Below are positions 12,172-25,049 of a stretch of 64,000 nt of DNA, in pieces. The stretch is taken from NCBI GenBank assembly GCA_034231615.1, contig CM067306.1, forward strand, positions 45,328,094-45,392,093, in the 5' to 3' direction. Each line of letters begins with the position of its first letter. Within the stretch, counting starts at the first letter, position 1. Below the pieces are notes generated by a model. That model ran no database searches. It was given only the letters and a program-made list of their open reading frames with translations, and was not told the origin of the DNA. Position numbers and translations under genes: made by a program. Source of the DNA: Meghimatium bilineatum. Taxonomy: Eukaryota > Mollusca > Gastropoda > Stylommatophora > Philomycidae.

Positions 12172-13460
12172 GTATTGCAGTTTAGTACGCCAAAACTCGT
12201 TGTATTCTGGCATATTAATCACAAATTCATTGCATTGAAGCTTACTACACTAGAATTGAGTGTATACTGGCCTATTGCACATGATTTCGTTGTAGTGCAG
12301 CTTAATACGTCAGAACACTGGCGTATTACACAAGAATTGGGTTTATTGCAGTTTAGTACGCCAAAACTCGTTGTATTCTGGGATATTACTCACAAATTCA
12401 TTGTACTGAAGCTTACTACACTAGAATTGAGTGTATTCTGGCCTATAACACATGATTTCGTTGTATGGCACCTTAATACTGCAGATCACTGGCGTATTAA
12501 ACACGAATTGGGTGTATTGCAGTTTAGTACGCCAAAAATCGTTGTATTCTGGGATATTACTCACATATTCATTGTACTGAAACTTACTACACTAGAATTG
12601 AGTGTATTCTGGCCTATTACACATGATTTCGTTGTATTGCAGCTTAATACGTCAGAACACTGGCGTATCACATACGAATTGGGTGTATTGCAGTTTTGTA
12701 CGCCACAACTGGTTGTATTCTGGCACATTACTCACAAATTCATTGTACTGAAGCTTACTACACTAAAATTGAGTGTATTCTGGTCCATAACACATGATTT
12801 CGTTGTATTGCAGCTTAATACTTCAGAACACTGGCGTATTAAACACGATTTGTGAGTATTGCAGTTTAGTACGCCAAAACTCGTTGTATTCTGGCATATT
12901 AATCACAAATTCATTGCATTGAAGCTTACTACACTAGGATTGAGTGTATACTGGCCTATTGCACATGATTTCGTTGTACTGCAGCTTAATATGTCAGAAC
13001 ACTGGAGCATTACACAAGAATTGAGTGTATTGCAGTTTAGTATTCTAAAACTCGTTGTATTCTGGCATATTACTCACAAATTCATTGTACTGAAATTTAC
13101 TACACTAGAAGTGAGTGTATTCTGGCCCATTACACATGATTTCGTTGTATTGCACCTTAATACTGCAGAACACTGGCGTATTAAACACGAATTGGGTGTA
13201 TTGCAGTTTAGTACGACAAAACTCGTTGTATTCTGGCATATTACTCACAAATTGTGTGTACTGAAGATTACTACACTAGAATTGAGTGTTTTCTGGCCTA
13301 TTGCACATGATTTGGTTGTACTGCAGCTTAATACGTCAGAACACTGGCGTATTACACACAAATTGGGTGTATTGCAGATTAGTACGCCAAAACTCGTATT
13401 CTGGCATATTACTCACAAATTTGGTGTACTGAAGCTTACTACACTATAATTGAGTGTATT
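12070..13460 (+). repeat. 13-unit higher-order repeat, copy 1
   Basis: This matches 14290-15680 at offset 2220 bp (13 units minus a 3-base deletion near 13396 that is present only here). Shared variants include GGGTTTATTGCA, GCAGTTTTGTACGCCACAAC and CAGCTTAATATGTCAGAAC. The left edge is where copy 2 shows AAATTTGGTG rather than AAATTGGGTG. It overlaps the end of the previous 25-unit-spaced block, so the regions are nested. Confidence 0.75.
13391..13400 (+). other. 3-base deletion within a unit
   Basis: AACTCGTATT replaces AACTCGTTGTATT. It is absent from the 13-unit partner near 15611, so it arose after that duplication. Confidence 0.85.
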
Positions 13461-14289
13461 CTGGCCTATAACACATGATTTCGTTGTATGGCACCTTAAT
13501 ACTGCAGATCACTGGCGTATTAAACACGAATTGGGTGTATTGCAGTTTAGTACGCCAAAAATCGTTGTATTCTGGGATATTACTCACATATTCATTGTAC
13601 TGAAACTTACTACACTAGAATTGAGTGTATTCTGGCCTATTACACATGATTTCGTTGTATTGCAGCTTAATACGTCAGAACACTGGCGTATCACATACGA
13701 ATTGGGTGTATTGCAGTTTTGTACGCCACAACTGGTTGTATTCTGGCACATTACTCACACATTCATTGTACTGAAGCTTACTACACTAAAATTGAGTGTA
13801 TTCTGGTCCATAACACATGATTTCGTTGTATTGTAGCTTAATACTTCAGAACACTGGCGTATTAAACACGATTTGGGAGTATTGCAGTTTAGTACGCCAA
13901 AACTCGTTGTATTCTGGCATATTAATCACAAATTCATTGCATTGAAGCTTACTACACTAGGATTGAGTGTATGCTGGCCTATTGCACATGATTTCGTTGT
14001 ACTGCAGCTTAATATGTCAGAACACTGGAGCATTACACAAGAATTGAGTGTATTGCAGTTTAGTATTCTAAAACTCGTTGTATTCTGGCATATTACTCAC
14101 AAATTCATTGTACTGAAGCTTACTACACTAGAAGTGAGTGTATTCTGGCCCATTACACATGATTTCGTTGTATTGCACCTTAATACTGCAGAACACTGGC
14201 GTATTAAACACGAATTGGGTGTATTGCAGTTTAGTACGACAAAACTCGTTGTATTCTGGCATATTACTCACAAATTTGGTGTACTGAAG

Positions 14290-15680
14290 CTTACTACACT
14301 AGAATTGAGTGTATTCTGGCCTATTACACATGATTTCGTTGTATTGCAGCTTAATACTTCAGAACACTGGCGTATTAAACACGATTTGGGAGTATTGCAG
14401 TTTAGTACGCCAAAACTCGTTGTATTCTGGCATATTAATCACAAATTCATTGCATTGAAGCTTACTACACTAGAATTGAGTGTATACTGGCCTATTGCAC
14501 ATGATTTCGTTGTAGTGCAGCTTAATACGTCAGAACACTGGCGTATTACACAAGAATTGGGTTTATTGCACTTTAGTACGCCAAAACTCGTTGTATTCTG
14601 GGATATTACTCACAAATTCATTGTACTGAAGCTTACTACACTAGAATTGAGTGTATTCTGGCCTATAACACATGATTTCGTTGTATGGCACCTTAATACT
14701 GCAGATCACTGGCGTATTAAACACGAATTGGGTGTATTGCAGTTTAGTACGCCAAAAATCGTTGTATTCTGGGATATTACTCACATATTCATTGTACTGA
14801 AACTTACTACACTAGAATTGAGTGTATTCTGGCCTATTACACATGATTTCGTTGTATTGCAGCTTAATACGTCAGAACACTGGCGTATCACATACGAATT
14901 GGGTGTATTGCAGTTTTGTACGCCACAACTGGTTGTATTCTGGCACATTACTCACAAATTCATTGTACTGAAGCTTACTACACTAAAATTGAGTGTATTC
15001 TGGTCCATAACACATGATTTCGTTGTATTGCAGCTTAATACTTCAGAACACTGGCGTATTAAACACGATTTGGGAGTATTGCAGTTTAGTACGCCAAAAC
15101 TCGTTGTATTCTGGCATATTAATCACAAATTCATTGCATTGAAGCTTACTACACTAGGATTGAGTGTATACTGGCCTATTGCACATGATTTCGTTGTACT
15201 GCAGCTTAATATGTCAGAACACTGGAGCATTACACAAGAATTGAGTGTATTGCAGTTTAGTATTCTAAAACTCGTTGTATTCTGGCATATTACTCACAAA
15301 TTCATTGTACTGAAGCTTACTACACTAGAAGTGAGTGTATTCTGGCCCATTACACATGATTTCGTTGTATTGCACCTTAATACTGCAGAACACTGGCGTA
15401 TTAAACACGAATTGGGTGTATTGCAGTTTAGTACGACAAAACTCGTTGTATTCTGGCATATTACTCACAAATTGTGTGTACTGAAGATTACTACACTAGA
15501 ATTGAGTGTTTTCTGGCCTATTGCACATGATTTGGTTGTACTGCAGCTTAATACGTCAGAACACTGGCGTATTACACACAAATTGGGTGTATTGCAGATT
15601 AGTACGCCAAAACTCGTTGTATTCTGGCATATTACTCACAAATTGGGTGTACTGAAGCTTACTACACTATAATTGAGTGT
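14290..15680 (+). repeat. 13-unit higher-order repeat, copy 2
   Basis: This is the partner of 12070-13460, without the 3-base deletion. One private change is TTATTGCACTTTAG near 14567. It ends where CCCATTACACATGCTTTCG begins here while copy 1 continues CCTATAACACATGATTTCG. Confidence 0.75.
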
Positions 15681-16712
15681 ATTCTGGCCCATTACACATG
15701 CTTTCGTTGTATTGCACCTTAATACTGCAGAACACTGGCGCATTAAACACGAATTGGGTGTGTTGCAGTTTAGTACGCCAAAACTCGTTATATTCTGGCA
15801 TATTACTCACAAATTGGGTGTACTGAAGCTTACTACATTAGAATTGAGTGTATTCTGGCCTATTGCACATGATTTCGTTGTACTGCAGCTTAATACTTCA
15901 GAACTCTTGCGTATTACACACAAATTCGGTGTATTGCAGTTTAGTATTCTAAAAATCGCTGTATTCTGGCATATTACTCACAAATTCATTGTACTGAAGC
16001 TTACTACACTAGAAGTGAGTGTATTCTGGCCCATTACACATGATTTCGTTGTATTGCACCTTAATACTGCAGAACACTGGCGTATTAAACACGAATTGGG
16101 TGTATTGCAGTTTAGTACGTTAAAACTCGTTGTATTCTGGCATATTGCTCACAAATTGTGTGTACTGAAGATTACTACACTAGAATTGAGTGTTTTCTGG
16201 CATATTGCACATGATTTCGTTGTACTGCAGCTTAATACGTCAGAACACTGGCGTATTACACACAAATTGGGTGTATTGCAGTTTAGTACGCCAAAACCCG
16301 TTGTATTCTGGCATATTACTCACAAATTTGGTGTACTGAAGCTTACTACACTAGAATTGAGTGTATTCTGGCCTATTACACATGATTTCGTTGTATTGCA
16401 GCTTAATACTTCAGAACACTGGCGTATTAAACACGATTTGGGAGTATTGCAGTTTAGTACGCCAAAACTCGTTGTATTCTGGCATATTAATCACAAATTC
16501 ATTGCATTGAAGCTTACTACACTAGAATTGAGTGTATACTGGCCTATTGCACATGATTTCGTTGTAGTGCAGCTTAATACGTCAGAACACTGGCGTATTA
16601 CACAAGAATTGGGTTTATTGCAGTTTAGTACGCCAAAACTCGTTGTATTCTGGGATATTACTCACAAATTCATTGTACTGAAGCTTACTACACTAGAATT
16701 GAGTGTATTCTA
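15591..16712 (+). repeat. 25-unit-spaced block copy 2
   Basis: This is the partner of 11335-12440 and keeps the 16 bases missing there. It ends at the first copy of the landmark unit (TTCTAGCC followed by TTCCTTGTTGTGCAG) that marks the block boundaries further right. Confidence 0.72.
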
Positions 16713-19300
16713 GCCTATTACACATGATTTCCTTGTTGTGCAGCTTAATACTTCAGAACTCTGGCGTATTACACACAAATTAGGTGTATTGCAGTTTAGT
16801 ACGCTAAATCTCGTTGTATTCTGGCATATTACTCACAAATTCATTGTACTGATGATTACTACACTATAATTGAGTGTATTCTGGCCCATTACACATGCTT
16901 TCGTTGTATTGCACCTTAATACTGCAGAACACTGGCGTATTAAACACTAATTGGGTGTATTGCAGTTTAGTACGCCAAAACTCGTTGTATTCTGCCATAT
17001 TACTCTCAAATTGGGTGTACTGAAGCTTACTAAACTAGAATTGAGTGTATTCTGGCCTATTGCACATGATTTCGTTGTACTGCAGCTTAATACGTCAGAA
17101 CACTGGAGCATTACACAAGAATTGAGTGTATTGCAGTTTAGTACCACAAAACTCGTTGTATTCTGTGATATTACTCACAAATTCATTGTACTGAAGCTTA
17201 CTACACTAGAATTGAGTGTATTCTAGCCTATTACACATGATTTCGTTGTATTGCACCTTAATACTGCAGAACACTGGCGTATTAAACACGAATTGGGTGT
17301 ATTGCAGTTTAGTACGCCAAAACCCGTTGTATTCTGGCATATTACTCACAAATTCATTGTACTGAAGCTTACTACACTAGAAGTGGGTGTATTCTGGCCC
17401 ATTACACATGATTTCGTTGTATTGCACCTTAATACTGCAGAACACTGGCGTATTAAACACGAATTGGGTGTATTGCAGTTTAGTACGCCAAAACTCGTTG
17501 TATTCTGGCATATTACTCACAATTTTGGTGTACTGAAGCTTACTACACTAGAATTGAGTGTATTCTAGCCTATTACACATGATTTCGTTGTATTGCAGCT
17601 TAATACTTCAGAACTCTTGCGTATTACACACAAATTGGGTGTATTGCAGTTTAGTTTTCTAAAACTCGTTGTATTCTGGCATATTACTCACAAATTCATT
17701 GTACTGAAGCTTACTACACTAGAAGTGAGTGTATTTTGGCCCATTACACATGATTTCGTTGTATTGCACCTTAATACTGCAGAACACTGGCGTATTAAAC
17801 ACGAATTGGGTGTATTGCAGTTTAGTACGCCAAAACTCGTTGTATTCTGGCATATTACTCACAAATTCATTGTACTGAAGCTTACTACACTAGAAGTGAG
17901 TGTATTCTGGCCCATTACACATGATTTCGTTGTATTGCACCTTAATACTGCAGAACACTGGCGTATTAAACACGAATTGGGTGTATTGCAGTTTAGTACG
18001 CCAAAACTCGTTGTATTCTGGCATATTACTCACAAATTGGGTGTACTGAAGCTTACTACACTAGAATTGAGTGTATTCTGGCCTATTGCACATTATTTCG
18101 TTGTACTGCAGCTTAATACGTCAGAACACTGGCGTATTACACAAGAATTGAGTGTATTGCAGTTTAGTACGACAAAACTCGTTGTATTCTGGGATATTAC
18201 TCACAAATTCATTGTACTGAAGCTTACTACACTAGAATTGAGTGTATTCTAGCCTATTACACATGATTTCGTTGTAGTGCAGCTTAATACTTCAGAACTC
18301 TTGCGTATTACACACAAATTGGGTGTATTGCAGTTTAGTATTCTAAAACTCGTTGTATTCTGGCATATTACTCACAAATTCATTGTACTGAAGCTTACTA
18401 CACTAGAAGTGAGTGTATTTTGGCCCATCACACATGATTTCGTTGTATTGCACCTTAATACTGCAGAACACTGGCGTATTAAACACGAATTGGGTGTATT
18501 GCAGTTTAGTACGCCAAAACCCGTTGTATTCTGGCATATTACTCACAAATTCATTGTACTGAAGCTTACTACACTAGAAGTGAGTGTATTCTGGCCCATT
18601 ACACATGATTTCGTTGTATTGCACCTTAATACTGCAGAACACTGGCGTATTAAACACGAATTGGGTATATTGCAGTTTAGTACGCCAAAACTCGTTGTAT
18701 TCTGGCATATTACTCACAATTTGGGTGTACTGAAGCTTACTACACTAGAATTGAGTGTATTCTAGCCTATTACACATGATTTCGTTGTATTGCAGCTTAA
18801 TACTTCAGAACTCTTGCGTATTACACACAAATTGGGTGTATTGCAGTTTAGTTTTCTAAAACTCGTTGTATTCTGGCATATTACTCACAAATTCATTGTA
18901 CTGAAGCTTACTACACTAGAAGTGAGTGTATTTTGGCCCATTACACATGATTTCGTTGTATTGCACCTTAATACTGCAGAACACTGGCGTATTAAACACG
19001 AATTGGGTGTATTGCAGTTTAGTACGCCAAAACTCGTTGTATTCTGGCATATTACTCACAAATTGGGTGTACTGAAGCTTACTACACTAGGATTGAGTGT
19101 ATTCTGGCCTATTGCACATGATTTCGTTGTACTGCAGCTTAATACGTCAGGACACTGGCGTATTACACAAGAATTGAGTGTATTGCAGTTTAGTACGACA
19201 AAACTCTTTGTATTCTGGGATATTACTCACAAATTCATTGTACTGAAGCTTACTATACTAGAATTGAGTGTATTCTAGCCTATTACACATGATTTCGTTG
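16713..19300 (+). repeat. Short-period (2-4 unit) higher-order region
   Basis: Units carrying the TTCTAGCC variant end at 16713, 17226, 17568, 18252, 18765 and 19278, spaced 3, 2, 4, 3 and 3 units. Between them alternate AGTATTCTAAAAC and AGTTTTCTAAAAC units and CCCATTACACATGATTTCG/TTGCACCTTAATACTGCAG units. The same series is seen around 5.4-6.2 kb and 8.5-9.2 kb. This is the most compact higher-order pattern in the window. Confidence 0.7.
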
Positions 19301-20281
19301 TAGTGCAGCTTAATACTTCAGAACTCTTGCGTATTACACACAAATTGGGTGTATTGCAGTTTAGTATTCTAAAACTCGTTGTATTCTGGCATATTACTCA
19401 CAAATTCATTGTACTGAAGCTTATTACACTAGAAGTGAGTGTATTCTGGCCCATTACACATGATTTCGTTGTATTGCACCTTAATACTGCAGAACACTGG
19501 CGTATTAAACACGAATTGGGAGTATTGCACTTCAGTACGCCAAAACTCGTTGTATTCTGGCATATTACTCACAAATTGTGTGTACTGAAGCTTACTACAC
19601 TAGAATTGAGTGTTTTCTGGCCTATTGCACATGATTTCGTTGTACTGCAGCTTAATACGTCAGAACACTGGCGTATTACACAAGAATTGGGTGTATTGCA
19701 GTTTAGTACGCCAAAACTCGTTGTATTCTGGGATATTACTCACAAATTGGGTGTACTGAAGCTTACTACACTAGAATTGAGTGTATTCTGGCCTATAACA
19801 CATGATTTCGTTGTATGGCACCTTAATACTGCAGATCACTGGCGTATTAAACACGAATTGGGTGTATTGCAGTTTAGTACGCCAAAAATCGTTGTATTCT
19901 GGGATATTACTCACATATTCATTGTACTGAAGCTTACTACACTAGAATTGAGTGTATTCTGGCCTATTACACATGATTTCGTTGTATTGCAGCTTAATAC
20001 GTCAGAACACTGGCGTATCACATACGAATTGGGTTTACTGCAGTTTAGTACGCAACAACTGGTTGTATTCTGGCACATTACTCACAAATTCATTGTACTG
20101 AATGTTACTACACTAGAATTGAGTGTATTCTGGTCCATTACACATGATTTCGTTGTAGTGCAGCTTAATACTTCAGAACTCTTGCGTATTACACACAAAT
20201 TGGGTGTATTGCAGTTTAGTACGCTAAATCTCGTTGTATTCTGGCATATTACTCACAAATTCATTGTACTGATGCTTACTA
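19301..20281 (+). repeat. Unit series linking the 3-unit region to the 9-unit duplication
   Basis: Six units continue the AGTATTCTAAAAC series, then pass through TATGGCACC, CATATTCATTG and CATACGAATTGGGTTTACTG units. The last part (CTGAATGTTACTAC, then GCTAAATCTCG and CTGATGCTTACTAC) parallels about 9.85-10.05 kb. Offsets to that region agree after the known deletions are counted. Confidence 0.6.
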
Positions 20282-21820
20282 CACTATAATTGAGTGTATT
20301 CTGGCCCATTACACATGATTTCGTTGTATTGCACCTTAATACTGCAGAACACTTGCGTATTAAACACGAATTGGGTGTATTGCAGTTTAGTACGCCGAAA
20401 CTCGTTGTATTCTGGCATATTACTCACAAATTGTGTGTACTGAAGCTTACTACACTAGAATTGAGTGTATTCTGGCCTATTGCACATGATTTCGTTGTAC
20501 TGCAGCTTAATACGTCAGAACACTGGCGTATTACACAAGAATTGAGTGTATTGCAGTTTAGTACGACAAAACTCGTTGTATTCGGGGATATTACTTACAA
20601 ATTCATTGTACTGAAGCTTACTACACTAGAATTGAGTGTTTTCTGGAATATTGCACATGATTTCGTTGTACTGCAGCTTAATACGTCAGAACACTGGCGT
20701 ATTACACACAAATTGGGTGTATTGCAGTTTAGTACGCCAAAACCCGTTGTATTCTGGCATATTACTCACAAACTGGGTGTACTGAAGTTTACTACACTAT
20801 AATTGAGTGTATTCTGGCCTATTGCACATGATTCCGTTGTACTGCAGCTTAATACGTCAGAACACTGGCGTATTACACTAGAATTGGGTGTATTGCAGTT
20901 TAGTACGCCAAAACTCGTTGTATTCTGGGATATTACTCACAAATTCATTGTACTGAAGCTTACTACACTAGAATTGAGTGTATTCTGGCCTATAACACAT
21001 GATTTCGTTGTATGGCACCTTAATACTGCAGATCACTGGCGTATTAAACACGAATTGGGTGTATTGCAGTTTAGTACGCCAAAAATCGTTGTATTCTGGG
21101 ATATTACTCACATATTCATTGTACTGAAGCTTACTACACTAGAATTGAGTGTATTCTGGCCTATTACACATGATTTCGTTGTATTGCAGCTTAATACGTC
21201 AGAACACTGGCGTATCACATACGAATTGGGTGTATTGCAGTTTAGTACGCCACAACTGGTTGTATTCTGGCACATTACTCACAAATTCATTGTACTGAAG
21301 CTTACTACACTAAAATTGAGTGTATTCTGGTCCATAACACATGATTTCGTTGTATTGCAGCTTAATACTTCAGAACACTGGCGTATTAAACATGATTTGG
21401 GAGTATTGCAGTTTAGTACGCCAAAACTCGTTGTATTCTGGCATATTAATCACAAATTCATTGCATTGAAGCTTACTACACTAGGATTGAGTGTATACTG
21501 GCCTATTGCACATGATTTCGTTGTACTGCAGCTTAATACGTCAGAACACTGGAGCATTACACAAGAATTGAGTGTATTGCAGTTTAGTATTCTAAAACTC
21601 GTTGTATTCTGGCATATTACTCACAAATTCATTGTACTGAAGCTTACTACACTAGAAGTGAGTGTATTCTGGCCCATTACACATGATTTCGTTGTATTGC
21701 ACCTTAATACTGCAGAACACTGGCGTATTAAACACGAATTGGGTGTATTGCAGTTTAGTACGACAAAACTCGTTGTATTCTGGCATATTACTCACAAATT
21801 GGGTGTACTGAAGATTACTA
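20282..21820 (+). repeat. 9-unit tandem duplication, copy 1 (1539 bp)
   Basis: This matches 21821-23359 at exactly 9 x 171 bp with very few differences (for example TTCGGGGATATTACTTAC near 20583 and TGGAATATTGCAC near 20645 are private here). The order of unit variants is the same in both copies, from CTATAATTG through CACTAGAATTGGG, TATGGCACC, CATATTC, CACAACTGG and GGAGCATTACAC. Confidence 0.85.
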
Positions 21821-23359
21821 CACTATAATTGAGTGTATTCTGGCCCATTACACATGATTTCGTTGTATTGCACCTTAATACTGCAGAACACTGGCGTATT
21901 AAACACGAATTGGGTGTATTGCAGTTTAGTACGCCGAAACTCGTTGTATTCTGGCATATTACTCACAAATTGTGTGTACTGAAGCTTACTACACTAGAAT
22001 TGATTGTATTCTGGCCTATTGCACATGATTTCGTTGTACTGCAGCTTAATACGTCAGAACACTGGCGTATTACACAAGAATTGAGTGTATTGCAGTTTAG
22101 TACGACAAAACTCGTTGTATTCTGGGATATTACTCACAAATTCATTGTACTGAAGCTTACTACACTAGAATTGAGTGTTTTCTGGCCTATTGAACATGAT
22201 TTCGTTGTACTGCAGCTTAATACGTCAGAACACTGGCGTATTACACACAAATTGGGTGTATTGCAGTTTAGTACGCCAAAACCCGTTGTATTCTGGCATA
22301 TTACTCACAAACTGGGTGTACTGAAGTTTACTACACTATAATTGAGTGTATTCTGGCCTATTGCACATGATTCCGTTGTACTGCAGCTTAATACGTCAGA
22401 ACACTGGCGTATTACACTAGAATTGGGTGTATTGCAGTTTAGTACGCCAAAACTCGTTGTATTCTGGGTTATTACTCACAAATTCATTGTACTGAAGCTT
22501 ACTACACTAGAATTGAGTGTATTCTGGCCTATAACACATGATTTCGTTGTATGGCACCTTAATACTGCAGATCACTGGCGTATTAAACACGAATTGGGTG
22601 TATTGCAGTTTAGTACGCCAAAAATCGTTGTATTCTGGGATATTACTCACATATTCATTGTACTGAAGCTTACTACACTAGAATTGAGTGTATTCTGGCC
22701 TATTACACATGATTTCGTTGTATTGCAGCTTAATACGTCAGAACACTGGCGTATCACATACGAATTGGGTGTATTGCAGTTTAGTACGCCACAACTGGTT
22801 GTATTCTGGCACATTACTCACAAATTCATTGTACTGAAGCTTACTACACTAAAATTGAGTGTATTCTGGTCCATAACACATGATTTCGTTGTATTGCAGC
22901 TTAATACTTCAGAACACTGGCGTATTAAACATGATTTGGGAGTATTGCAGTTTAGTACGCCAAAACTCGTTGTATTCTGGCATATTAATCACAAATTCAT
23001 TGCATTGAAGCTTACTACACTAGGATTGAGTGTATACTGGCCTATTGCACATGATTTCGTTGTACTGCAGCTTAATACGTCAGAACACTGGAGCATTACA
23101 CAAGAATTGAGTGTATTGCAGTTTAGTATTCTAAAATTCGTTGTATTCTGGCATATTACTCACAAATTCATTGTACTGAAGCTTACTACACTAGAAGTGA
23201 GTGTATTCTGGCCCATTACACATGATTTCGTTGTATTGCACCTTAATACTGAAGAACACTGGCGTATTAAACACGAATTGGGTGTATTGCAGTTTAGTAC
23301 GACAAAACTCGTTGTATTCTGGCATATTACTCACAAATTGTGTGTACTGAAGATTACTA
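21821..23359 (+). repeat. 9-unit tandem duplication, copy 2 (1539 bp)
   Basis: This is the tandem partner of 20282-21820. The end of copy 2 differs from copy 1 at AAATTGTGTG versus AAATTGGGTG (near 23337 and 21798). The longer segment 21821 to about 24420 is repeated at about 40800-43399, so the 9-unit product was later copied or moved as part of a 15-unit piece. Confidence 0.85.
23136..23152 (+). other. CENP-B-box-like 17-mer (best match in window)
   Basis: ATTCGTTGTATTCTGGC fits the essential positions of the CENP-B box (NTTCGNNNNANNCGGGN) at 8 of 9, with T in place of the first G of CGGG. A second 8-of-9 copy is at 57672-57688. Most units carry ACTCGTTGTATTCTGGN at this place (7 of 9). 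CENP-B is known from mammals, and nothing shows that this host has a protein that binds here, so this may be chance. Confidence 0.25.
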
Positions 23360-25049
23360 CACTAGAATTGAGTGTTTTCTGGCCTATTGCACATGATTTG
23401 GTTGTACTGCAGCTTAATACGTCAGAACACTGGCGTATTACACACAAATTGGGTGTATTGCAGTTTAGTACGCCAAAACTCGTTGTATTCTGGCATATTA
23501 CTCACAAATTGGGTGTACTGATGCTTACTACACTATAATTGAGTATATTCTGGCCCATTACACATGCTTTCGTTGTATTGCACCTTAATACTGCAGAACA
23601 CTGGCGCATTAAACACGAATTGGGTGTATTGCAGTTTAGTACGCCAAAACTCGTTGTATTATGGCATATTACTCAAAATTGGGTGTACTGAAGCTTACTA
23701 CATTAGAATTGAGTGTATTCTAGCCTATTAAACATGATTTTGTTGTAGTGCAGCTTAATACTTCAGAACTCTTGCGTATTACACACAAATTGGGTGTATT
23801 GCAGTTTAGTATTCTAAAACTCGTTGTATTCTGGCATATTACTCACAAATTCATTGTACTGAAGCTTACTACACTAGAATTGAGTGTTTTCTGGCCTATT
23901 GCACATGATTTCGTTGTACTGCAGCTTAATACGTCAGAACACTGGCGTATGACACACAAATTGGGTGTATTGCAGTTTAGTACGCCAAAACCCGTTGTAT
24001 TCTGGCATATTACTCACAAATTGGGTGTACTGAAGCTTACTACACTAGAATTGAGTGTATTCTGGCCTATTACACATGATTTCGTTGTATTGCAGCTTAA
24101 TACTTCAGAACACTGGCGTATTAAACACGATTTGGGAGTATTGCAGTTTAGTACGCCAAAACTCGTTGTATTCTGGCATATTAATCACAAATTCATTGCA
24201 TTGAAGCTTACTACACTAGAATTTAGTGTATACTGGCCTATTGCACATGATTTCGTTGTAGTGCAGCTTAATACGTCAGAACACTGGCGTATTACACAAG
24301 AATTGGGTTTATTGCAGTTTAGTACGCCAAAACTCGGTGTATTCTGGGATATTACTCACAAATTCATTGTACTGAAGCTTACTACACTAGAATTGAGTGT
24401 ATTCTAGCCTATTACACATGATTTCCTTGTTGTGCAGCTTAATACTTCAGAACTCTGGCGTATTACACACAAATTAGGTGTATTGCAGTTTAGTACGCTA
24501 AATCTCGTTGTATTCTGGCATATTACTCACAAATTCATTGTACTGATGATTACTACACTATAATTGAGTGTATTCTGGCCCATTACACATGCTTTCGTTG
24601 TATTGCACCTTAATACTGCAGAACACTGGCGTATTAAACACGAATTGGGTGTATTGCAGTTTAGTACGCCAAAACTCGTTGTATTCTGCCATATTACTCT
24701 CAAATTGGGTGTACTGAAGCTTACTAAACTAGAATTGAGTGTATTCTGGCCTATTGCACATGATTTCGTTGTACTGCAGCTTAATACGTCAGAACACTGG
24801 AGCATTACACAAGAATTGAGTGTATTGCAGTTTAGTACGACAAAACTCGTTGTATTCTGGGATATTACTCACAAATTCATTGTACTGAAGCTTACTACAC
24901 TAGAATTGAGTGTATTCTAGCCTATTACACATGATTTCGTTGTAGTGCAGCTTAATACTTCAGAACTCTTGCGTATTACACACAAATTGGGTGTATTGCA
25001 GTTTAGTATTCTAAAACTCGTTGTATTCTGGCATATTACTCACAAATTC
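23170..25049 (+). repeat. 11-unit tandem duplication, copy 1 (1880 bp)
   Basis: This is followed directly by a copy at 25050-26930. The period is 11 units minus 1 base, the shared 1-base deletion in ACTCAAAATT at 23671 and 25551. Both copies contain the landmark unit (TTCTAGCC, TTCCTTGTTGTG, GCTAAATCTCG, CTGATGATTAC, CTATAATTG, CATGCTTTCG) and the CATATTACTCTCAAATTGGG unit. Confidence 0.82.
23671..23680 (+). other. 1-base deletion tag (copy at 25551-25560)
   Basis: ACTCAAAATT replaces ACTCACAAATT. It occurs in both copies of the 11-unit tandem duplication and not in the 40.8-43.4 kb relative (near 42655). The deletion therefore arose in the 23-kb lineage after that copy separated, or was lost there by conversion. 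Confidence 0.82.

Larger units (their letters stand above)
11335..12440 (+). repeat. 25-unit-spaced block copy 1 (partner 15591-16712)
   Basis: The block shares private variants CAGATTAGTACGCC, GGCGCATTAAAC, TACATTAGAATTG, AAAATCGCTG and AGTACGTTAAAAC with 15591-16712. This copy has lost 16 bases at about 11631, absent from the partner. After that deletion the offset is 4272 bp (25 units minus 3). The copies part at 12440/16712, where one reads TTCTGGCC and the other TTCTAGCC. Confidence 0.75.

Noticed and set aside
24527-24805. Minus-strand open frames of 66-95 codons (also at 10012, 16947, 26407, 39061, 45558, 46754, 48463 and 54447)
   Set aside because: They recur wherever the same unit variant recurs and are the reverse of the satellite. 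They have no separate sequence features.
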